Below are positions 18,915 through 29,905 of a stretch of DNA of 60,064 nt, piece by piece (positions within the stretch are counted from its first letter, which is position 1; each line of letters starts with the position of its first letter). The notes beneath the pieces were generated by a model. The model searched no databases, was not told the DNA's origin, and worked only from the letters and a program-made list of their open reading frames with translations. The translations under genes were made by a program, and so were the position numbers. The stretch comes from Candidatus Absconditabacterales bacterium (GTDB taxonomy: Bacteria; Patescibacteriota; Gracilibacteria; Absconditabacterales; Absconditicoccaceae), in assembly GCA_937958645.1 (NCBI GenBank), contig CALGNI010000051.1, positions 1-60,064 of the forward strand, read 5' to 3'.

Positions 18915-19952
18915 TTATCTAAAAACCACCACTCTTCTCCCTACTTGTTGCTTCTTTCTTTGATACACTTCACCAAGATAGGTGACTTCATATCACAAAG
19001 TCTCCGCATGCTCTTTGATACGATTGGCGATGATCGGAAGATCTAGTCGGAGGTATTCTGGGATCGTCATAATAATCGGGACCTTCGGCATTTTTTCTTT
19101 GGTATGATCCAGGAAAATACTATACAGATCTACAATACTTGGGAGATACTCTTTCAAGATCGTCTCTGTCTGAGTCTTATGCTTATGCATGTCAGACTTG
19201 ATCACCGGACCAAGTCGTCACTCACTCACGATCACATCTACACTATCCAAGAAGGGTTTTTGAAATGAATCATTCACATCATGCTTGAAGAAGGTCATGA
19301 ATTTTTCTTCTTGGAAAAACTCTTGTTTCTTTCGTCGAGGGAGATTTTGCTTGGATGAAGTAATATTGATGTCTGAACCGATAGTATGATGACCCAATGC
19401 ATTAGCAATAAAATTTGTCGTTCCAAAACCACAAAATGGATCATAGACCGTTTGGATTTCTTTATCCTGCAGTCACAATCAAATATTGACCAAAATATGT
19501 GCTAGTTTACTTGGCATCATCCCAATTTGCATCCCATGAGTAGGCTTATCAAAATCAATACCACTATACAGATCAATATTTTGTCGTCCCAGAACTACTC
19601 CATACTGCCCTTTTCACATCAGACGAATTTCTATTCATTTTCTTTTGATCTCAAGATCACTTTTTCGTAATTCGAGTTCTTTGTATCTTCTGATACCAAA
19701 TTTTCTCTTCATCATAAGTCATAACTCTTGTGAATCTACTCCTACGATTTTGCATTCTTTTACATAGGGATCTAATTCATCATGGTTTACAATGATTCAC
19801 CATTTGATCAATCCTCATAAACTCTGCAAAAGATCTGGATTTTCTGTTTCAAAAAACGCAATACCTCACTTTATCGTAAGATCTACTGGGTTTACTCTTT
19901 CTAGTTCAACTAATGAAAGTTCTGGTGTTTTTCCTAGGACTCAAAAATACAT
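18915..19952 (-). CDS. TRM11-family SAM-dependent methyltransferase
   Basis: 345 aa. An N-terminal RNA-binding (THUMP-like) half is followed by the linker GMMPSKLAHILVN, the SAM loop VYDPFCGFGTT (near residue 180) and SDIN. The family modifies guanosine in tRNA (m2G10 type). In place of the usual DPPYG catalytic loop it has SEGRLGP, as in a divergent branch, so the exact target is uncertain. About 14 glycines are UGA. The ATG lies 2 bases after the stop of the S41 gene, so they form one operon. It ends in TAA. Confidence 0.8.
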
Positions 19953-19954
19953 AA

Positions 19955-21226
19955 TTATTCTAATAATAAATCTAGTTGCTCCTTAGCTTCTTCTAGCTGA
20001 GTATCTACACTCTCCTGTACAAATAAGTCTCTATCAAATTCAATCTCAATATCCGGAACTAGTCAGTCTTCATTTACATTGATACCTTTGGGTGTATATC
20101 GCTTACCGACACTAAACTTCAGTGATGAACCATCATCCAGATCTCTGATTGTTTGTACTGATCACTTACCAAAACTTGTCGTACCTACTAAAAGAGCTCA
20201 TATGTCGTCTCTCAAAGCTCATGCAACAATCTCTGACGCACTTGCAGACATTCCATCAATCAAGACCACTACAGGCAAATCCTCAAACACTCATCATCAC
20301 TGTGATCTCAAAAATTCATCAGGAAAGATTGAATATTCTACTTTGGTTACTATCTCTCCTTTGGGAATAAAGTATCCAGCGACATCTACTGAGATAGGGA
20401 GAATTCATCCTCCATTACCTCTAAGATCAAGGATTACTCCATCGGGATTTTGTGCTAACAAGGGTGTAATCGCTTCCTGCATCTTGGTGGCAGTATCTTC
20501 TCAGAAAGTAGCTATCTCTAGATACAGAAGCTTCTTTCATCATTGATCAATGATGTTTGCTGTGACTGATGGAACATCTATGGTGTCTCTTGTTACTACG
20601 ATTTCTAAGATCTCTTCTGTCTTTTCTCTATAAATAGTGAGCAATACTTCTGATCATTTGGGTCCACGAATTTTTTGTACTGACTCAAACAAATCTAAAT
20701 CTTGAATAGGTTCTTCTTCGATCTGCAGTATAAGATCTAATGCTTGTAATCAAGCCAAAAACGCAGGTGAGTTTTTTAGTACTTCCTCTATCTGCACTCC
20801 GTCTTTTCTTTTCATTACTACCGCACCGATTCCCTCAAAATTTTGTGTTCCTTGAATAGCTTCATCAAATGCAGTATTTTCTTGCTTATCAAGATAACTT
20901 GTGTATGGGTCACCGATTGCTTCTACAAAGCCCTTCAATGCATTGTCTTGCATATCAATAAAATCCACATCTTCATCATCTATATATTGATTTTCCAGGA
21001 TTGTGAAAATCTCCTCATATTTTGTCAAAATACTCGCATCGAATCAAGCCGGTTCTTCTTGTTCCGACTCTTCCTCTACTGGTTCTGGTATTAGGTCAAA
21101 CACATCGATCTTTTGTTTCAATGGTTCACTAATATAAGCAGAATAATAACTCTTTCCAAGTAACTGTTGAGATGATCGTCATGCTAAGATTACACCAATG
21201 ATCGCTCAAATCCAAAATCTATTCAT
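19955..21226 (-). CDS. S41 family C-terminal processing peptidase
   Basis: 423-aa Ctp-type serine protease. N-terminal TM anchor (residues about 5-20), acidic linker, PDZ domain (GIGAVV...), then the protease core: LDLRGNGGG, catalytic Ser in SASASEIVAGAL (near residue 333) and Lys in FGKGSVQT (near 347). It trims exported proteins at their C-termini outside the membrane. About 18 glycines are UGA. It ends in TAA, 2 bases from the TRM11-like ATG. Confidence 0.92.
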
Positions 21227-21306
21227 CAATGTTATATAAGTAAATTAGTTTGTTAGTATGTTAGTATATTGGTATGTTGGCTTAAGCTAAATCACTTTAT
21301 ATTATA

Positions 21307-21645
21307 TTATGTTCCTGTTACATTCTCGTACACCTCCCGCACCTTTCCTCCCTGTACGAAGATTACATCGATCCTGGGTTGTTTGGTGCTTGGATATTTT
21401 CGAAGATAGGTCTGAAAGGTACGTCTTACTCTCATCATCTTTTTATCAGTGATGTATGACATGATATCATCAATATATGAAACTGCCTTCACCTCAACAC
21501 ACAACAAGATTTCATTATTTTGGGCAAGTATATCTAATTCTCACCCCCTAATAGTAAAATTTCTCTGGAGTATTTCTCGTCAGTGCTGTCTAAGTCGATC
21601 ACAGGCAATAGACTCACCTGCAGCTCATTGCATTCTCTTGTTCAT
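21307..21645 (-). CDS. YraN/UPF0102 family nuclease-fold protein
   Basis: 112 aa with the family layout: MNKRMQGAAGE start, RNFTIRGGELDILAQ (the E-D and Q-K catalytic-like core), then LLCVEVKAV. The fold is that of Holliday-junction-resolvase-like nucleases; the cellular role is unsettled. Four UGA glycines. A longer start (MIFIFIKF, near 21671) is possible; 21645 matches the family. It ends in TAA? The last codons are GGA ACA TAA. Confidence 0.82.
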
Positions 21646-21732
21646 AAACTTTATAAAAATAAAGATCATGGGGAGCAAAAACAACCTCCTCAGCGTATTG
21701 ATTTTTGTGTATAATTCAATAAAGTTATCCGT

Positions 21733-22716
21733 ATGAAACCATGAAAAAACCATGAAAAAAACCCAAAAAATAAGGGTACTCCCGCAAAATCTGCTCCATC
21801 TACTGCAAACAAGACAGTATGTGTGCTAGATCGACTCCTCCACAAACCCGTGAAGGTAACTTTTCCAAAGGAATTAGAACTAAAAGTGTGAGAGATGATT
21901 GTATACAAAGATAAAGAAAAAAAAGAATTTTTAGGTGAATATCTTTGATATATTTGTAAGTCTGAAAAAAGCGGAACCTATATTCGCAAGCTCGCAGGCC
22001 GTGAACTTGAAAAACATGAAAGCAATAAAATCAAAGCTCAGTGAATGTTTACTTTGTTTAAAGAAGAATTTTCGGCAGAATTTCCCAATGCAAAAGCTTT
22101 GACATCAAGAATCAATCTTTATGGGAGTCAGGTGTATTTTTATTTCTTTGCTGAACAAAGATATGATTTTGCAGACTTTGTAAGAAGATTTAGAGAAAAG
22201 ATCAGACTAAAATTTTTCATCTATCAAGTAGGAGCGAGAGACAGAATCAGACTTCATCCCAACGCACACGAACGATATGATTCAAATGGACTTCCTTTGA
22301 TGTACCATATCTTTAAACATCCTTTGGAGCAAGTGAACAACGATACCGTGATTCAACAAGGTCTGCGTGGAAGAGACATGGAAAGACTCAAAGATTGGTC
22401 TTGAAAACTAGATCATACCTTAGGATTTGAGAAATATATCTATGATGAAGAGATTCCAAAATATCCAGAAAAGTGAACCAAGATTACTTATGACGGCAAG
22501 AAAATGATGGCAACGGGGTTCAATATTCTCACACAAGAAATCAAACTCAGAGGTGAGGATGTAGAGAAAAAATGAAAGTTTACTGGAGAATATCTTACCA
22601 TATCGTTAGATGAATACCAAAATAAAGCTACCGTCCTCAAACTATCTAGCAAAAGAATCACCAAACCAACAAGCGGCAAACGCGAACCTATCCCCTTCAA
22701 GAAAAGAAGAAAGTAA
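21733..22716 (+). CDS. PSP1 domain protein
   Basis: 327-aa soluble protein. The PSP1 core is clear: RINLYGSQVYFYFFAEQRYD then FVRRFREKIRLKFFIYQVGARDRIRL (residues about 120-175). PSP1 proteins are linked to sporulation and RNase Y complexes in Firmicutes; the role here is unknown. The usual Cys pairs near the end are missing, replaced by a long basic tail (GKREPIPFKKRRK). Five or six UGA glycines; TAA stop. Confidence 0.78.
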
Positions 22717-22828
22717 TCAAACCATCTAGGTATTGCTCTCTCAAGCACTAAAAACCAATCTATTGACAAAACTCAGATAATTATTATATTAAATCCATAG
22801 TAGAGTAATTTTATTCCTTCGTGTAGTT

Positions 22829-23767
22829 ATGATTAAATGAGAGATTATCCTTTGGTTACTACTTACTGTAGTACTTCTTCTTTCTCCATTGGTGTTTTTG
22901 ATCAAGAACTACGGGTACTTGATGGATGGATGGAAGCAAAAGCGAAATAATTATATGAGTAAGCTTCAGGAAAGATCTGAAGCAAAAATACAGCAACTCA
23001 AAGAAAGTATTCCAAAGAATGAACCACAGGAGATTTCTACAACATCCGTCGTTAAAGAGGAAACTCTTCCTGAACCAATCAAAAAAATCATAGAAACTGA
23101 CGAGATCGATATTCAAGTGCAACAAGAAAATAAAGCTGAGATCAGAAAAGTGAAAGTTGAAAAAACTCAAGTACAACTCATCGAAGAAAAGAAGCAAAAA
23201 GAAAAGAATCAAAAGAAACTCCATGAGATCAAAATGAGTGCTATTACCAATAGAGAAAGAGGAAAAGCCGAAGATTATGAAAAAAAATTAATAGAATGAC
23301 TCGCCTTAGATCCTGAAAATCATGAGTTTCAAGAGCGGCTTTCTGATTTATACTTTGATCAAGGAAACTATGTCAAAGCTCAGAGTATTTTGAAAAAAAT
23401 AGTAAATCGCGACCCAAGCAATCATAAAGCAATTTGGCAAATATGACAAGTATATTTCAAGCAAGATGACTTGGATACTGCGAAAATATTGATAGAAAAG
23501 GCTATTAGTGTCAAAAGTGATAATCCTAAGTATTATATCTCACTTGTAGATATCTTGTATACTAAAGGAAACATCAAAGAAGCACTAAAAGCTATGGAAC
23601 AAGTCTTAAGACTCAGACCAACCAAAATTGATTATCTCCTATGAATAGCTTCATTGCATGAAGAAAACAGCGAACCAAACAAAGCTCGTAGCTATTATTC
23701 AAAGATAATTGAACTGGATCCTATGCAAGAAAATGCTAAAGTAGCATTGCAACGTATGAATTCATAA
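22829..23767 (+). CDS. Membrane-anchored TPR repeat protein
   Basis: 312 aa: one N-terminal TM helix (about residues 5-24), a Lys/Glu coiled-coil linker (40-150), then four or so tetratricopeptide repeats (from about 155; LALDPENHEFQERLSDLYFD, KAISVKSDNPKYYISL, IIELDPMQENAKVAL). TPRs are protein-docking surfaces. It is followed within 35 bases by a small membrane protein gene. Few UGA codons; TAA stop. Confidence 0.8.
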
Positions 23768-23801
23768 GCACAAAATATCATTCAATTTTTCACTTATTCC
23801 C

Positions 23802-24038
23802 ATGATTAAAAAGAAGAAAAAACTCTTATTTGCCTTCATCGTATTGATTATTGCGGTACTGCTGTTCTCTGTGATCTGAGTGATTACGGTTTATCTTGCA
23901 TGACCACAACAAGAACAACGTGCATGATATGATAACCCAGCGTATCAAGAAGCAATCGTTGAAAATCTCAATCTTACTTGAGGTACGGTTACTATTACCA
24001 CAGGTTCTGGTGATGTTCTTACAGGTGCGGTAGAATAA
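23802..24038 (+). CDS. Small membrane-anchored or exported protein
   Basis: 78 aa: KKKKK start, one hydrophobic segment (residues about 8-33), then a Thr/Gly-rich outer tail. Not recognised. Six UGA glycines; TAA stop, 22 bases before the next ATG. Probably one operon with 22829-25014. Confidence 0.6.
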
Positions 24039-24060
24039 TTTCTTACATAACTCAAGTATC

Positions 24061-25014
24061 ATGAAACTCTCTGTAGATATCATTCAAAGACAAGCAAAAA
24101 TGCGTGCACACACTGCAACGCACCTTTTGCATTATGGATTAGAAAAGCTATTGTGAAGCACCAAACAAGCATGATCATTGGTAGATAATGACTTACTTAG
24201 ATTTGATTTTTCTTGTAAAGATCCAATCAGTGCTTGAGATCTTCAGATGCTAGAGTCTACGATCAACTCATGGATTCAGCATGGAGTGACAGTAAACACT
24301 AATGAAATGTCGATGGATGAAGCGAAAGAAACATGAGCGAAAGCTTTCTTTGAAGATAAATATGGTGATACCGTTCGTGTGGTAAGTATCGCATGATCAG
24401 TTGATGATGACCTTGATCTGCATTCTGTTGAACTGTGTGGTGGAATTCATGTAGGTAATACTTCTGATATCTGAGCATTTAAGATCATAGAACACAGCGC
24501 TGTAGCAGCATGAATTAGAAGAATAAGCGCTGTTACCTGAACCAAGGTGGCACAAGAAGCTCACTCCTATGAGTCACGCCTCCATAGTTTGGCACAACGC
24601 CTAGACTGCCAACCCAAACAATTAGAAGAAAAGATAGAAAAAATACTAGGAGATCTCGCACATCTCCAAGCAGATCACGCATCATTACAAGGAAAAATCA
24701 TCTGCACTCACCTTGATGAATTTCATCAAGAATGTGAACTTCCTTCAGCATGAAGTGCTCGATGAAAAGGATGTGTCCTGAACATCTCATGAACCGACCT
24801 AGAACATCATAGCTTCAAAGAAGTAGTAAATGCAGCCAAATGAAAACGAACACAACGCAATCGGATTCTTTACACCAACGAAGGAAACTTCGCCATCTAC
24901 ACCTGAACTTGAGACCTCTCAGCTAAGGATTTTGCTAAACAGCAAGGCTTGAAATGAGGTGGTTCAGATCAGTTTGTGCAAGGAAAGGATGAGAAGATAA
25001 AGGAGGTGGTTTAA
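24061..25014 (+). CDS. Alanyl-tRNA synthetase editing and C-Ala domains, free-standing
   Basis: 317 aa matching the C-terminal half of AlaRS: zinc/editing motifs HTATH (about residues 17-21) and CGGIH (near 127), a coiled-coil segment (about 170-215), then a C-Ala domain ending in GGGSDQFVQGK. It lacks any catalytic aminoacylation domain. Such proteins clear Ser or Gly from tRNA-Ala in trans; a link with a separate AlaRS catalytic chain is an inference. 15 of about 28 glycines are UGA. TAA stop. Confidence 0.85.
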
Positions 25015-25083
25015 ACTACACATCAAATGTGATTCTATAGCTACGCTAACTTTAGAGTAGTTTTTTATAGAGAATCAAACTTT

Positions 25084-25188
25084 CTATACATTATTAACTT
25101 CGAAAACTAAATCACTAGCATTATCAACCATTTCTTGCAAATACTCTTCATCATTTCACATCCTCTCATACGCAAGATCAAGTTCCTT
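25084..25188 (-). pseudogene. Possible remnant of an antitoxin-like gene
   Basis: A 34-residue open stretch without a start codon, directly after an in-frame TAA, reads ELDLAYERMGNDEEYLQEM... and ends in TAG. The Glu/Asp-rich helical style recalls the C-terminus of small CopG/MazE-like antitoxins. No toxin gene is beside it. Confidence 0.25.
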
Positions 25189-25198
25189 TTAAAGTAGC

Positions 25199-26011
25199 TT
25201 AGATCTCGACTTCCTGCAACTCAAGTTCCACCTCCCCACCTTTAGTCAACACCTGCATCCATTTCTTTTCTTGAAGCAAAGGTGTTGGAAGGTCGGTATG
25301 ATGAAGAGTTATTGTGTATCTAGATTCCTTAAGTCAGCGTTCTTTTATGATCTTCTCGAAACATACTTCTACAGCATCTAGGCCATGAAATCTTGTTTTC
25401 TTTCGATTTACTCTACTTTTGATGATCTTTTGATAAAACAAAAATCATCGAGAAAGTGGTATTAAGGTATCTACTCAAGCATCTGAAAAGTACTGAAGAT
25501 CATGCTTAAGTGTTTTGCGAAGCATAGGTTCTGAACGTCAATAGGTCGTGAGAAAATAGGTCCACATTCTCACCGTTTTTTGCCATCGTGCGAAGGGTGT
25601 TAGGAATTTTTTAGTTTCTTGCTGGGTGACTGAAGGAGTATATGAACTCGCATAGTTTGTAAGAATTTGCTGAGCGTTATCTGAGTCCGATTGTTCACAC
25701 AGCAATCAGATCTTTCCTACCAGTGAATGTGTAAAAGCAAAGTCATGAAGATAGGTCTCAAACAATGGTAAGACCTTAGTGTTTTTTGCTATAAAGCGCG
25801 CTTCCAGTGAAGGAGGCACAATAAGTGCATCTACAGAATCTTGCATCAGTTCAATCGATTGTTCAAGGCGCTTCTCTCTCAAAGCTGGAGACTTCTCTCA
25901 CCACGGTCGCATCGCTCGATCAACAAAAAAATGCACCTCATGTTCAGTCTTATTCAAGAACTGCATCAAAGGCAACATTTCATATCATGAGCTGATTATT
26001 CCTAGTTTCAT
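25199..26011 (-). CDS. Asp/Glu racemase-like fold protein, uncertain
   Basis: 270 aa. The start MKLGIISSGYEMLPLMQFL, followed by LIVPPSLEARF and VLPLFETYLHDF, resembles the half-domains of Asp/Glu racemases, but the catalytic Cys pair is not clear. The second half is basic and unrecognised (SRVNRKKTRFHG). About 10 UGA glycines; TAA stop. Standing alone on this strand. Confidence 0.45.
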
Positions 26012-26094
26012 AAAAAATAATTGAAAATTGAAAATTCATGATTGAAAATTTGTGACTGAAAATTAATTATCAATTTTCAATCATCCACTATCAA
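26012..26094. repeat. Repeat family D (ATTGAAAATT/ATTGATAATT)
   Basis: Direct and inverted copies of ATTGAAAATT and related 10-mers. Similar clusters lie at 28500-28535, 44620-44660, 45270-45357 and 50478-50508. Confidence 0.7.
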
Positions 26095-26694
26095 TTATAA
26101 CTTCCCTCCCCCATACAAAAACTCTTTCAAGAAGGGAACTAACTCTTCAAAGTCATGAGCGAACTGGATACGATCCAACAAGAATAACTTATACTGCAGG
26201 CTCTCCATACTCTTCAGGTGTTGTTCAAACATAAGCTTGTTCCCTACCGTTTTAGATGCCACTAATTGCACTCTAAGATTATCAACTGATTGAATAATCG
26301 CTGTTCTTTGCTCTTTGAGATAGAACTGAAGAAGACTTTTGATTTGATTGAATAAGGATCTTTCAAAATCTTCTATGGCTAACAGAGTCTGACTTTGTCT
26401 ATTTTTCAATGAGTCTCTTTGGGTGGTAAGTGATCATAAGATTCAGGTCCAATATGCTACGTCAGTTCACCAAGTGATATAATTGTTTGCTTGATTGATA
26501 TCTGTATCTACCTGATTCAATAAGGTATGTAATGATCCAAGATATCAAAAACAGGTTTGTTCACCTGTATCCATAGATATAGTGATACTTCAAGATTGAA
26601 TATTACATCGATATCTTGACTCAAAATACCCACTTACTACTCAAGTAAGCATCGTGATTCCACTAATTGATAATCAAAGGAGGAGTTTTTTCAT
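26095..26694 (-). CDS. Hypothetical membrane-anchored protein
   Basis: 199 aa: hydrophobic N-terminus (LLLGLSISGITMLTGVVSGY, residues 4-23), an outer domain with two Cys, then long helices. Not recognised. About ten UGA glycines in the first half. It starts 22 bases after the AI-2E stop on the same strand. TAA stop. Confidence 0.6.
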
Positions 26695-26716
26695 CAATTG
26701 ATATGATAAAAGAGAG

Positions 26717-28021
26717 TTACTTTTTCAATAATGATCTTTTGGTAATGATCTGTTTATACGTAATATTGAGAATCACTGCAATAGGAACTGCAATAATTAC
26801 CCCTAACAATCATAACAATGATCCAAAAATCAGCATCGTGACGAAGATCAACAAGGGACTCACTCAAAGCGTCTGAGACATAATCAAAGGGACCAAGATA
26901 TTGTTCTCTGTTCGTTGGATGATCATATACATTATTCATGCGGCAGCAAATCCTTTGAATCCATAGGCTAAAGTCGCTACAAATACCCCTGGTATAGCTC
27001 ATAGTATCGGTCCTAGATAAGGAATAAATTCTGTAAGTCACGCAATCAGCGCTAAGGTAAATCCACTTGGTAAAGCAAGTCAAAACAAACTCAACACAAA
27101 CAATCAAATTCATACCAAAAGTGCCACCGACAAACACAACAACAACTGTCCTACTAGTCGATTTCAGAGTCTATCATACAAGCCTTTCACTGTTCTTTCC
27201 ATATGATGCGGAGTAGATGATAATGATGCAATAAACTTAGATACTCATTCTTTTTCTATAGATCCAAACACCGCTACAGTGAGTGCAATCGCTATTTGAA
27301 ACAAGGCTGAGAAAGTATTGGTTAGCAAAGTAACCGCAAAATCTCCAGCATTTTTTATGTATGATGAACCAAGCGTTACTATTTCTGATATATTCTCGAT
27401 CAAAGTGTTTTGAAGACTTTGTTGGAGATTGGAACCTGCTAGATAATTCATAAGATTCTGTTTGAGAGAATCTGGCAAGATACTTCCTTGAATAATCGCA
27501 TCTAATCATTGTTCTTGTATCATGGTTTGGATTCATAGTGCTCGATCTATCAATAACACACTTAGTTCTGCTGTTTGTTGGATCAAAAAAGGAATTACTA
27601 AGATTACTCCTCCAAACAAGAATAACAGCAATAAAACATAAGTCAAAGCGATCGCAAGTCATCTAGGCATCCAGGCTTGAAAAAAACGGATAAACTTCTC
27701 CGATGCCATTGATAAAATAATTCAGGTAATCACGAGATAGAAAAGATCTAATGACTGGAAAAAGAAATATCCAATAAGCGCTGAGATTCATCAAATCAAC
27801 CAAAAGCTCCAAAATGAAGACTTTTGAATACTGAGTGAGTGGGCATCTTTTTCAGATATCTGATCTATTTCTTCTTTTAGCTCTTGGACATCTTCTTGCT
27901 CAAACTGTTCGATATTTTTTTCGCGACGGTCTTTAATATCTCACAACCATGCATGAAATTCGTCCATCGTATCGTCGAACCAATCTAATATTGTATGATC
28001 TTCTTGAGCTTCCTTCACCAT
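26717..28021 (-). CDS. AI-2E family transporter (PerM-like)
   Basis: 434-aa membrane protein. An extra acidic cytoplasmic head of about 85 residues (EQFEQEDVQELKEEIDQI) precedes the usual eight TM helices, with the family end GLLGVIIAVPIAVIL. Members export signal molecules or exchange Na+/H+; the substrate is unknown. Many UGA glycines. It begins 15 bases after the rnpA stop, so it is in the rnpA operon. TAA stop. Confidence 0.88.
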
Positions 28022-28036
28022 ATCACAAAAAAACAA

Positions 28037-28414
28037 CTAAAGCTTTCAAGATAAGAACTTAAGATCCCTTTTAACAAAGGATTTTCGTTGATTTATTATA
28101 GTTTTTTTGGGTTGAGTTGCAATAAGTTCTTTTAACTCCTCTGCTTTTTTCTTATTGACTGAAGCAAATACTTTTATGTGTTTTTTTCACTCTCCTTGCT
28201 CTTGAATAATTGAAAAACAGATTCTTTTTAACTCATTTCTCATTGATGCTCTTTTTTCTACTTTGAGAGAAATTTGAAATGCTCGCTGGGAAAACTTATT
28301 ACTGGAATATTGAGGAATAACTCGAAAAATAAGATACTCGCCATAGTATCTTTTTCCGCGCTTGAGCATATAATTTATTTCTTTTCCTGTGAGTTTTTGA
28401 TGTTTGGGGAGCAT
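28037..28414 (-). CDS. Ribonuclease P protein component
   Basis: 125 aa, binds RNase P RNA (rnpB at 4812-5164) and the tRNA leader. The basic RNR-type motif appears as KVEKRASMRNELKRI (residues about 49-63), and F-x-I-S-L-K leads into it. Two UGA glycines; the last three residues (GKL) come after a UGA, so the standard code would cut it short. TAG stop. It starts the operon with the AI-2E gene. The rpmH gene that usually precedes it is not here. Confidence 0.9.
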
Positions 28415-28435
28415 GATAGTAATTGATAATTAAAT

Positions 28436-28540
28436 TCTTGTCTAAGCGCTAGGAACGAAGGGACGAAGTACTTAGACACAAGAAGTATATGCAAAGCAAG
28501 AAAATGGATAATTGATAATTGATAATTGATAATTTTAATC
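28436..28540. repeat. Repeat families B and D
   Basis: 28436-28500 is a B copy (GCTAGGAACGAAGGGACGAAG...TATATGCAAAGCAAG). 28505-28535 is three tandem ATTGATAATTG units (family D). Confidence 0.75.
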
Positions 28541-28542
28541 TC

Positions 28543-29142
28543 TTATCCCTGTTTCCACTCATACGCCCTGTACAACTGCAACAACAACTCATATTTTGTA
28601 ATCAAATACATCATATAGGGGTCGCTTTCGCGCTTGGTGATTCCCATGCTTTTTGCTTCATTTACAAAGGGTTCTCGATAGGGTTCTGTGATTTCAACTT
28701 CCTTGGTTGGAAAAAATCATTTCATCAACGCCACCAAAGATCAGGCTTTAGTCAGATAAGAATCTGGAAAATATCATCATTGGCTTCATCGAAAGAAACG
28801 ATACATACATGAAAGCATAATCATATCAAACTCCTCTCCTTGGAGATGATCAATATCATTGAAACGACAGATGTCATCAGTATATAAGAGCATGTCAGAT
28901 GACTGAGCAAATGCAACATATCGTTTTGCTGACTCAGCTCTGGTGATGAATCCAAAAGGCTTTTCTTTTATTGATTCAATGGAAATCCCTATAGATTGGG
29001 CTCGTTCAAGAGCTTCATCAAATTCTTTATCCTGAAGTAATGGCCCAAAAGAAATCAATCACAAAAATATTCAAGCCAAAATAACCAAAATCGATATGAG
29101 CGCCAAAATACGTTTCGCTTCTTGTCGTAGCATACTCTGCAT
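28543..29142 (-). CDS. Membrane-anchored SLH-like protein
   Basis: 199 aa: one TM helix (residues about 12-33), then a helical outer domain with Cys pairs. The stretch from about residue 110 (YRFFRG...PDSYLTKAGSLVALMKGFF... AKSMGITKRE) is reminiscent of a degenerate S-layer-homology repeat, an inference only. Eight UGA glycines; TAA stop. Divergent from rsmG by 26 bases. Confidence 0.5.
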
Positions 29143-29168
29143 AATACGTTTATAAAATTCTTTTTCTC

Positions 29169-29750
29169 ATGAAAAAAACGACACTAGATCCACATCGAAC
29201 TCCTCTTATACACGTGTTTACTGAACGAAACAGTAAAATCAATCTTTCTGCTATCAGAACACAAGAAGCTGTGTATCAAAAGCATATCTTAGATGCTCTA
29301 GAAATCAAGCAGTGCTTTGATCTGCATGAATATGATTGAAAGAAAGCATGTGATATTGGTACCGGAGGTTGATTTCCACTTCTGCCCCTAGCCATAGAAT
29401 TTCCAGATATTCAACGAACAGGAATCGATGGAAGAAGAAAAAAAATAGATGCAATCAATGATATGACCAAAACACTTTGATTGAAAAATTGTCGCTGAAT
29501 CCATAGCAGAAGTGAAGATCACAACACTAAGTATGATCTAGTCACGGCCAGAGCGGTAGCTTTTGCAGACACCTTACTTCCTCGGATTGACGAAATTCTC
29601 AAACCTTGAGGAGTCTGTATTTTGTACAAATTGTTTACGAGCAAAGAAGATCGTCTGATCAAGAAGTTTGGACGAAAGATCATCAAGACTCATGCCTACA
29701 CTCTTCATGATGACGCGGTGGAAAGAATGATCTATATTCTCAAAAAATAG
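29169..29750 (+). CDS. 16S rRNA G527 N7-methyltransferase RsmG
   Basis: 193 aa. Start segment ERNSKINLSAIRTQEAVYQKHILDAL and SAM loop CDIGTGGGFP (near residue 63), where the third Gly is UGA. TARAVA matches the family's catalytic region. Slightly shorter than E. coli GidB (207). Five UGA glycines; TAG stop. Confidence 0.93.
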
Positions 29751-29905
29751 CTAACAACAAAGTATACTTACACATCTTAGTCAATACTAATCACTCCCAA
29801 AATCTTGAATATGGATCGGAGTTCGCTACACTACAACTAACAAAATCATAGGAAGCAAGCCTACTAAGCTCCAAAAAGCTTAAATTTTAGTAATTATCTA
29901 TTCAT

